From Oxalobacteraceae bacterium (GTDB lineage: Bacteria; Pseudomonadota; Gammaproteobacteria; Burkholderiales; Burkholderiaceae_D), in assembly GCA_947446335.1 (NCBI GenBank), contig CANFGA010000042.1:1-12409 (forward strand): a stretch of DNA of 12,409 nucleotides, in the 5' to 3' direction. The translations under genes and the position numbers were made by a program. Below are positions 8,549 through 12,409 of this stretch, one piece after another. The notes beneath the pieces are model-generated. The model was not told the origin of the DNA. It made no database searches and was given only the letters and a program-made list of their open reading frames with translations. The first letter of the stretch is position 1. The number at the start of each line of letters is the position of its first letter.

Positions 8549-8576
8549 ATTCTAGCATTAAAAGTTTCCACATAAA
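8549..8576 (-). promoter_or_regulatory. Candidate extended -10 promoter of the bcs operon
   Basis: On the minus strand a TGC directly precedes TAGAAT (8554-8549, 5/6 to TATAAT), giving an extended -10 element. A poor -35, TTTATG (8576-8571), lies 16 nt upstream. Upstream of that are A-tracts of 7 and 10 on the minus strand (8581-8587, 8591-8600), which could act as an UP element. The start site would fall near 8542, leaving a leader of about 100 nt before bcsD. This is a motif match by eye with no experimental support. Confidence 0.45.
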
Positions 8577-8632
8577 AATGTTTTTTTGTATTTTTTTTTT
8601 AGCATTTTTGTGTGGCGAGCAGCCACTCGGGC

Positions 8633-8779
8633 ATGCTTGTAAAGAATGCGCTGGATGCGCTGAAAAAGGCAGGGTGTGGAGATGAGTTAATAGCAGAGCG
8701 CAAGTTCTGGTCTGGTTTGACGCGCGAAATCAGCGCGGGCCATCTTCTCGCGCACCTGTTTGATACTGCCCGCAGATGA
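8633..8779 (+). CDS. Possible small ORF of 48 codons, unrecognised
   Basis: In the gap between bcsD and the GGDEF gene the plus strand encodes a 48-residue peptide starting MLVKNALDALKKAG and ending AGHLLAHLFDTARR. Its mix of charged and hydrophobic residues looks like helical, real protein rather than noise. The frame is open from 8603, so GTG 8612 is another possible start. I see no convincing ribosome binding site at either start, and I do not recognise the family. It could be a small gene, the remnant of a longer one, or chance. It is divergent from the bcs operon and convergent with the GGDEF gene. An overlapping minus-strand frame here is less protein-like. Confidence 0.3.
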   Translation: MLVKNALDALKKAGCGDELIAERKFWSGLTREISAGHLLAHLFDTARR

Positions 8780-8809
8780 CCTGAGTGCTGGTGCAAGGCG
8801 CGTTTTGCT

Positions 8810-9781
8810 TCAGCCCCGAGTGATGGCGCAAGGTGGCACAGCATCCACTGCTAATGACGTGGCATGGCAGTAGCGGTTCTTGCCGGCACGCTTGGCTCGG
8901 TAGAGTGCGCCGTCGGCGGCGTTGATCAAGGCTTCGACAGTGTCGGCATCGTCAGGATAGATGGCGATGCCGATGCTGGTCGACAGGTTCAACGTCAAGT
9001 CGTCGATCTGATAGGGCTCGGACAGCCGATCCACCAGTTTCGAGGCCGGGCCCAGGGCATCGGCCAGACTGGACACGCTGCCGAGCACGATGACGAACTC
9101 GTCGCCGCCCACGCGCGCCACCGTGTCTTCCTTGCGCGATGAGCCGACCAGACGGTGCGCCACTATTTTGAGAATTTCATCGCCGCAGTTGTGGCCGTGC
9201 GTATCGTTGACATTCTTGAATCCGTCCAGATCCAGATACATGATGGCGGCCTTGCCGTGCTGGCGCGATGCATGCTGGAACGTGGTCTCGATGCGATCTT
9301 CCAGCAGGCGCCGGTTGGGCAAGCCGGTGAGCGGGTCGTGCAGCGCCAGTTCCTGCTGGCGCTTGCTGTAGTTTGCCAATTCCTTGTACAGCAAGCGCAC
9401 TTCCAGTATGTTGTGGATGCGCTTGCGCACTTCGAGCAAGTCGAACGGCTTGCTGATGAAGTCGCGCGCACCCGCTTCCAGCGCTGCAATCTTGAAGCTC
9501 GGCTGAGCGGTCAGCGCCAGCACCGGCAGATAGCCGTCTTGCTCGATCTTTTTCAAGCCCTTCATGACCTGGAAGCCATTCATGCCCGGCATTTGCAAGT
9601 CGAGCAAGATCAGGTCGTAGCAATGCTCGCTGTGCAGCGGGCAGACCTGTTCCGGCATCGTGGTGGCGGTGACGTTGGTGTAGCCGGTGTCGCGCAAGAT
9701 GTCGAGCATCAGATCGATGTTCTCCGAGCAGTCATCGACGACCAGAATCCTTGCGTTCAAAATGTCATTGGGGCTGGGCAT
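8810..9781 (-). CDS. Response regulator with GGDEF diguanylate cyclase domain
   Basis: Cytoplasmic two-component output protein that makes c-di-GMP from two GTP. From ATG 9781 it is 323 aa. The receiver domain (about 10-130) has VVDD (acidic pair 16-17), phospho-acceptor Asp61 in LILLDLQMP, Thr91 in ALTA and Lys111 in SKPF. After a helical linker comes the GGDEF domain, with DPLTGLPNRR, YLDLDGFKNVND and the intact active motif GGDEF (225-229). RKED (216-219) is placed 5 residues before it, exactly like the RxxD inhibitory I-site. The chosen ATG has GGAG upstream; an in-frame TTG at 9796 lacks support. No sensor kinase is visible nearby. It lies upstream of the bcs operon in the same direction, about 370 nt away, so it may supply the c-di-GMP sensed by the BcsA PilZ domain (inference). 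Confidence 0.94.
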   Translation of the reverse strand: MPSPNDILNARILVVDDCSENIDLMLDILRDTGYTNVTATTMPEQVCPLHSEHCYDLILLDLQMPGMNGFQVMKGLKKIEQDGYLPVLALTAQPSFKIAALEAGARDFISKPFDLLEVRKRIHNILEVRLLYKELANYSKRQQELALHDPLTGLPNRRLLEDRIETTFQHASRQHGKAAIMYLDLDGFKNVNDTHGHNCGDEILKIVAHRLVGSSRKEDTVARVGGDEFVIVLGSVSSLADALGPASKLVDRLSEPYQIDDLTLNLSTSIGIAIYPDDADTVEALINAADGALYRAKRAGKNRYCHATSLAVDAVPPCAITRG

Positions 9782-10057
9782 GGCAGTCTCCGTCAAATCT
9801 GAAAAAAATCGCCGCTGGCCAAGGGCACTCGCAGGCAGGGCGTTGTATTGGATGAGAAGCGTGCTGGCTTGTCAGGCTGTCACCTGGTCGTGGCTGGACC
9901 GGTGTCGTCATGAAGCGTCTCTTGCTTGCAAGTGTAACAAAGTATGACGAAGTTGCTTGTAGGACAGATGCGCGTCAAAAGGTAGGAGCGTGTTCGGCAG
10001 CGAATGCCCGATGTGCTGTTGCGGGCGGGCGCTGCTTGGCACTGATGAAATGCGTGC

Positions 10058-10086
10058 TGGACAAGTTGCCGCGCAGCCCCTATAAT
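10058..10086 (+). promoter_or_regulatory. Strong sigma-70 promoter candidate, distal tRNA-Arg promoter
   Basis: TGGACA (10058-10063, 5/6 to TTGACA) is followed after exactly 17 nt by a perfect TATAAT (10081-10086). Transcription would start near 10093, about 165 nt before the tRNA. Between them I see no protein gene, only short dyads such as CCAGG-N5-CCTGG just after the start. The rest of 9782-10057 shows no gene or clear site. The transcript may be a long tRNA precursor or a separate small RNA. Confidence 0.6.
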
Positions 10087-10204
10087 CTCGCTTCGCCAGG
10101 GATGACCTGGAGATGAAATCGAAGACTTGCAGTATGGGTTGGTTTCAAGTTTGTGTTTTGATGCCGTTCAGGTAGCGTGCTTGATTGCAACCTGGCTCTG
10201 CAGC

Positions 10205-10225
10205 TTGGAAAGTCCAACTTTCCAA
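10205..10225. repeat. Perfect 21-bp dyad over the tRNA promoter -35
   Basis: Arms TTGGAAAGT and ACTTTCCAA (9 bp each) flank a 3-nt centre, CCA. The right arm overlaps the -35 of the proximal tRNA promoter. There is no T-run on either side, so it is not an intrinsic terminator; it could be an operator or an RNA hairpin in the transcript from the distal promoter. Confidence 0.6.
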
Positions 10226-10247
10226 AACAAAATATAAACGTTATAAT
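10219..10247 (+). promoter_or_regulatory. Proximal tRNA-Arg promoter
   Basis: TTTCCA (10219-10224, 4/6) and a perfect TATAAT (10242-10247) are separated by 17 nt. The start would be near 10254, only about 3 nt before the mature tRNA 5' end, as is common for tRNA genes. The -35 lies within the 21-bp dyad. Confidence 0.6.
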
Positions 10248-10256
10248 ACAGTTTTT

Positions 10257-10333
10257 GCGGCTGTAGCTCAGTTGGATAGAGTACTTGGCTACGAACCAAG
10301 GGGTCGTGGGTTCAATTCCTGCCAGCCGCACCA
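10257..10333 (+). tRNA. tRNA-Arg (anticodon ACG)
   Basis: A complete 77-nt cloverleaf including encoded CCA. The acceptor stem GCGGCTG pairs fully with CAGCCGC. The D arm is GCTC...GAGT, and the anticodon stem CTTGG/CCAAG encloses loop CTACGAA with anticodon ACG at 10291-10293. The T arm has loop TTCAATT, and discriminator A precedes CCA. The ACG anticodon would be edited to ICG by TadA and reads CGU, CGC and CGA. I found no duplicated 3' end nearby that would suggest an integrated element. Confidence 0.97.
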
Positions 10334-10380
10334 GTAATATCGCTGAAAAGCGTCGCAGCAAAGCGAACAAAACATGGATG

Positions 10381-10414
10381 ACGGGCCAGTGCTGATGCAC
10401 TGGCCCGTTTTCTA
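10381..10414 (+). terminator. Intrinsic terminator after tRNA-Arg
   Basis: A perfect 12-bp stem, ACGGGCCAGTGC with GCACTGGCCCGT, closes a TGAT loop and is followed by a short T-rich run. It ends the tRNA transcript about 50 nt after the CCA. Confidence 0.9.
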
Positions 10415-10453
10415 TTGTGGGTTCGGTTTGTCGTGCGTTGGCTGCGCTGCCAC

Positions 10454-10526
10454 CGGATCACGTCGGATCACTTTGCATCGCGCAAATTTGCAACAAACTG
10501 TGTTCTTTCATTGCATTTTGTTGCAA
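10454..10526. repeat. Cluster of GGATCAC and TTGCA repeats and dyads, transporter upstream region
   Basis: Two CGGATCAC copies (10454-10461, 10464-10471) are followed by four TTGCA copies starting at 10473, 10488, 10511 and 10521. Two of them form a perfect 10-bp inverted repeat TTGCAACAAA (10488-10497) and TTTGTTGCAA (10517-10526), 19 nt apart. The palindrome GCAAATTTGC is at 10482-10491, and TTTGC-N5-GCAAA at 10472-10486. This looks like a regulator binding region. The rest of 10527-10818 holds no credible gene; I could not assign a promoter with confidence, though a AATGAC-N7-GTCATT dyad is at 10655-10673. Confidence 0.5.
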
Positions 10527-10818
10527 GCGTTGTTTGCTGGTGCTGGCCACCTTTTCCCCGTGGCGCGAATGGCTGGGGCGATCAGCGGGGCGGGCCGATT
10601 GTAAGGAAATGTAAGGCGCGATATTCGAGAAAAGTATTTATTCTTAATGAAATCAATGACTTGGATTGTCATTTATGGTCCCGTGATATCGGTCATGGCG
10701 CAGTGCTATGGTCTGCCCTCGGTGCCCGGACCTGCCACAAATCTGATCGTCAAAAATGATCAAGATGGCATCCGGGGCGCGCTACCCGCCCTATGCCGCT
10801 TCAATAACAGGAGATACC

Positions 10819-12120
10819 ATGCAAGTTACAACGCCAGCGACGGCAACGCCGCACTCTAGCGGCGCCAGCGGCGCCAGCAATACCGGCGCACTCATCATCG
10901 TCACACTGCTGTTTTTCATGTGGGGGCTGATGACGTCGCTTAACGATGTGCTGATCCCGCATCTGAAAGCCATCTATACCTTGTCTTACGTGCAGGCAAT
11001 GCTGGTGCAATTTTGTTTTTTTGGCGCCTACTTTGTCGTTTCTCTGCCGGCGGGTGCGTTGATCAAGAAGATCGGCTATCAAAAGGGTGTCGTGGCCGGC
11101 TTGCTGGTGGCCGCTGCTGGTTGCGCCTTGTTCTATCCCGCCTCGATGCGCGGCTATGGCATGTTTCTGTTGGCCTTGTTCGTGCTCGCGTCCGGCATCA
11201 CGATCTTGCAGGTGGCAGCCAATCCGTATGTGACGGTGCTCGGCGCTGCCGCCACCGCTTCGAGCCGGCTGACGTTGACGCAGGCGTTCAATGCGCTGGG
11301 CACCACCGTTGCGCCCACGCTGGGCGGCATCCTGATCCTGTCGGCTGGCGTCTTGACAGTCGAACAATTCAATCTGTTGCCGGTGGCCGAGCAATTGGCG
11401 CATCGCGCTGCCGAAGCCGCCGCGGTACAAGGCCCGTATCTGGCGTTGGCCGCCACGCTGCTGGTGCTGGCGCTGCTGTTTGCGTTTGCGCGCCTGCCGA
11501 AAGTGAGCCACGCCGAGGAAGCCAAAAGCGAAGCTGACGGCCCGACATCGGTGCTGGGACACCGCCACCTGGTGCTGGGCGCGATCGGCATCTTCTTGTA
11601 TGTCGGCGGCGAAGTGAGCATCGGCAGTTTTCTGATCAGCTTTCTGGGCGAAGCCAATATCGCGGGTCTGGCACCGGCCGAGGCGGCGCACTATGTGAGC
11701 TTTTACTGGGGCGGCGCGATGCTGGGGCGCTTCATCGGATTTGGCGTGATGCGCTATGTCAGCCCGGGCAAGGCGCTGGCATTCAATTCCGCATGCTCGA
11801 TCCTGTTGATCTTGTTGGCGATCTTCAGCGACGGCCAGTTGGCGATGTGGTCCATCATCGCGGTCGGACTGTGCAACTCGATCATGTTCCCGATCATCTT
11901 CAGCATGGCGCTGAACCGGCTCGGCAAGTTCACCGGCCAGGGTTCCGGTTTGCTGTGCATGGCAATCGTTGGCGGCGCCATCGTGCCGTTCGGCCAGGGT
12001 TTCCTGGCTGACCATATCGGCTTGCAATGGTCGTTCTTCGTGCCAGCGGCTTGCTATGTGTTCACGCTGTACTTCGGCTGGAAGTACGCCGGCATGTACC
12101 GCAAGGATGCTGCTGCATAA
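10819..12120 (+). CDS. gluP: FHS-family sugar MFS transporter (GluP/FucP-like)
   Basis: Inner-membrane, 12-helix major facilitator of the fucose/glucose-galactose symporter family, importing a hexose or related sugar with a coupling cation. From ATG 10819 it is 433 aa. The start is fixed by AGGAG 5 nt upstream; an upstream in-frame ATG (10756) has no such site and adds a polar stretch. A Ser/Ala-rich N-terminus precedes the first helix, FFMWGLMTSLNDVLI, whose Asp43 corresponds to the key Asp of FucP (Asp46). The loop GALIKKIGYQKG follows helix 2. LQVAANPYVTVLG (130-142) is the family signature, here with Gln131 where FucP has Glu135. The last helix is followed by KYAGMYRKDAAA. Single gene with its own terminator and no catabolic partner in view, so the substrate cannot be named; glucose/galactose, N-acetylglucosamine or fucose are all possible. 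Confidence 0.9.
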   Translation: MQVTTPATATPHSSGASGASNTGALIIVTLLFFMWGLMTSLNDVLIPHLKAIYTLSYVQAMLVQFCFFGAYFVVSLPAGALIKKIGYQKGVVAGLLVAAAGCALFYPASMRGYGMFLLALFVLASGITILQVAANPYVTVLGAAATASSRLTLTQAFNALGTTVAPTLGGILILSAGVLTVEQFNLLPVAEQLAHRAAEAAAVQGPYLALAATLLVLALLFAFARLPKVSHAEEAKSEADGPTSVLGHRHLVLGAIGIFLYVGGEVSIGSFLISFLGEANIAGLAPAEAAHYVSFYWGGAMLGRFIGFGVMRYVSPGKALAFNSACSILLILLAIFSDGQLAMWSIIAVGLCNSIMFPIIFSMALNRLGKFTGQGSGLLCMAIVGGAIVPFGQGFLADHIGLQWSFFVPAACYVFTLYFGWKYAGMYRKDAAA

Positions 12121-12143
12121 AGAGTGTCAGCACTGACGTGAAC

Positions 12144-12184
12144 CAGGGCCCGCAAACGCAAGTTTCCGGGCCTTGTTTGTTTCT
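12144..12184 (+). terminator. Intrinsic terminator after the sugar transporter gene
   Basis: GGCCCG and CGGGCC pair, then a C/C mismatch, then AAAC/GTTT around a GCAA tetraloop (12147-12172), followed by TTGTTTGTTT. It sits about 25 nt after the stop codon. Confidence 0.8.
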
Positions 12185-12201
12185 GGATATCTATTTTCTG
12201 C

Positions 12202-12227
12202 CAGGTCAATCGATGGTGATTGACTTG
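12202..12227. repeat. Inverted repeat upstream of the Hsp20 gene
   Basis: CAGGTCAATC and GATTGACTTG (7 perfect inner pairs, extended to 10 with one G-T) flank a 6-nt centre, GATGGT. There is no T-run, so it is not a terminator. It may be an operator or mRNA structure for the downstream gene. It does not match the CIRCE element. The remaining 12228-12345 shows no clear promoter. Confidence 0.45.
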
Positions 12228-12355
12228 CCTCATGGCGAGGCTGAAATCGGCTCCTAACATGGTGTTGCGGTCGTCTTGCCGGCCGATTCGACGCCAGTGC
12301 GTGCGATGCTGCCGCTGGCATATTTGATCATATTGATTTCAGACAGGAGTTTTTC

Positions 12356-12409
12356 ATGGCTAACAATTTGATGCGCTTTGATCCGTTCGCCGAAATCGCA
12401 CGCTTTGAT
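12356..12409 (+). CDS. Small heat-shock protein Hsp20, first 18 codons (truncated by window edge)
   Basis: The frame starts MANNLMRFDPFAEIARFD and runs off the right edge. A strong AGGAG lies 6 nt upstream of the ATG. The N-terminus, with MRFDPF and a repeated RFD, resembles the start of Hsp20/alpha-crystallin chaperones of betaproteobacteria, which hold unfolding proteins in the cytoplasm. The alpha-crystallin domain itself is not in view, so identity rests on a short stretch. A heat-shock promoter (sigma-32) was looked for upstream and not found convincingly. Confidence 0.6.
   Translation, partial: MANNLMRFDPFAEIARFD

Noticed and set aside
8599..8844. Minus-strand ORF of 81 codons after the GGDEF gene
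   Set aside because: It overlaps the end of the GGDEF gene, has odd composition and no ribosome binding site; the opposite strand looks more protein-like.
10257..10333. tRNA gene as the attachment site of a genomic island
   Set aside because: No integrase and no repeated tRNA 3' end were seen in the window.
10080..10400. Minus-strand ORF of 106 codons containing LAGIEPTTPWFVAKYSIQ
   Set aside because: This is the antisense of the tRNA-Arg gene, a well-known false protein in databases.
10647..10859. Plus-strand ORF of 70 codons before the transporter gene
   Set aside because: It runs 41 nt past the well-supported transporter start in another frame and has no ribosome binding site or recognisable motif.
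10801..12027. Long minus-strand ORF of 408 codons opposite the transporter
   Set aside because: Gln/His/Arg-rich composition typical of antisense frames; the plus strand encodes a clear 12-helix transporter.
12300..12355. ROSE-type RNA thermometer before the Hsp20 gene
   Set aside because: The AGGAG site shows no convincing local pairing partner; the only CTCCT is about 90 nt upstream.

Overview
This window looks like chromosomal DNA of a GC-rich betaproteobacterium. The best guess is an Oxalobacteraceae-type member of the Burkholderiales (the Janthinobacterium, Duganella, Massilia, Herbaspirillum group). The guess rests on the cellulose gene set (bcsD, a BcsR/BcsP-type gene, bcsQ, A, B, Z and C, with no visible bcsE, F or G), on the codon and GC character, and on the small heat-shock protein N-terminus at the right edge. 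It was made by eye, not by a database search.

Positions 1-8443 (minus strand) hold a cellulose synthesis and export operon read right to left: bcsD (8443-7982), bcsP (7969-7565), bcsQ (7568-6807), bcsA (6802-4595), bcsB (4598-2358), bcsZ (2356-1211) and the first 413 codons of bcsC (from 1241, running off the left edge). The genes overlap or lie within 12 nt of each other, so they almost certainly form one mRNA with translational coupling. BcsA polymerises UDP-glucose and carries a C-terminal PilZ domain for c-di-GMP. BcsB is the periplasmic, membrane-anchored partner. BcsZ trims glucan, BcsC is the TPR and outer-membrane exporter, BcsD organises the glucan in the periplasm, and BcsQ with BcsP are cytoplasmic accessory proteins.

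Positions 8444-8809 are the AT-rich bcs control region. It has an extended -10 promoter candidate, A-tracts upstream of it, and a 9/10 match to an FNR/Anr box (TTGAC-N4-ATCAA) beside the predicted start site. A possible 48-codon ORF on the plus strand also lies here. Positions 9781-8810 (minus) encode a response regulator with a GGDEF domain and an intact I-site. This is a diguanylate cyclase that could supply the c-di-GMP sensed by BcsA.

Positions 9782-10414 contain a tRNA-Arg(ACG) gene with two good sigma-70 promoters upstream, a perfect palindrome over the -35 of the proximal one, and a strong intrinsic terminator. Positions 10415-12184 hold a 404-nt leader region rich in dyads, then an FHS-family (GluP/FucP-like) sugar symporter gene and its terminator. 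The window ends 18 codons into a probable Hsp20 small heat-shock gene.

No CRISPR array, insertion sequence, integrase or phage gene was seen. I found no clearly new multi-gene system. The points most worth checking are the possible oxygen control of the bcs operon, the two-ended BcsP protein, the unannotated small ORF, and the dyads near the tRNA and transporter genes.
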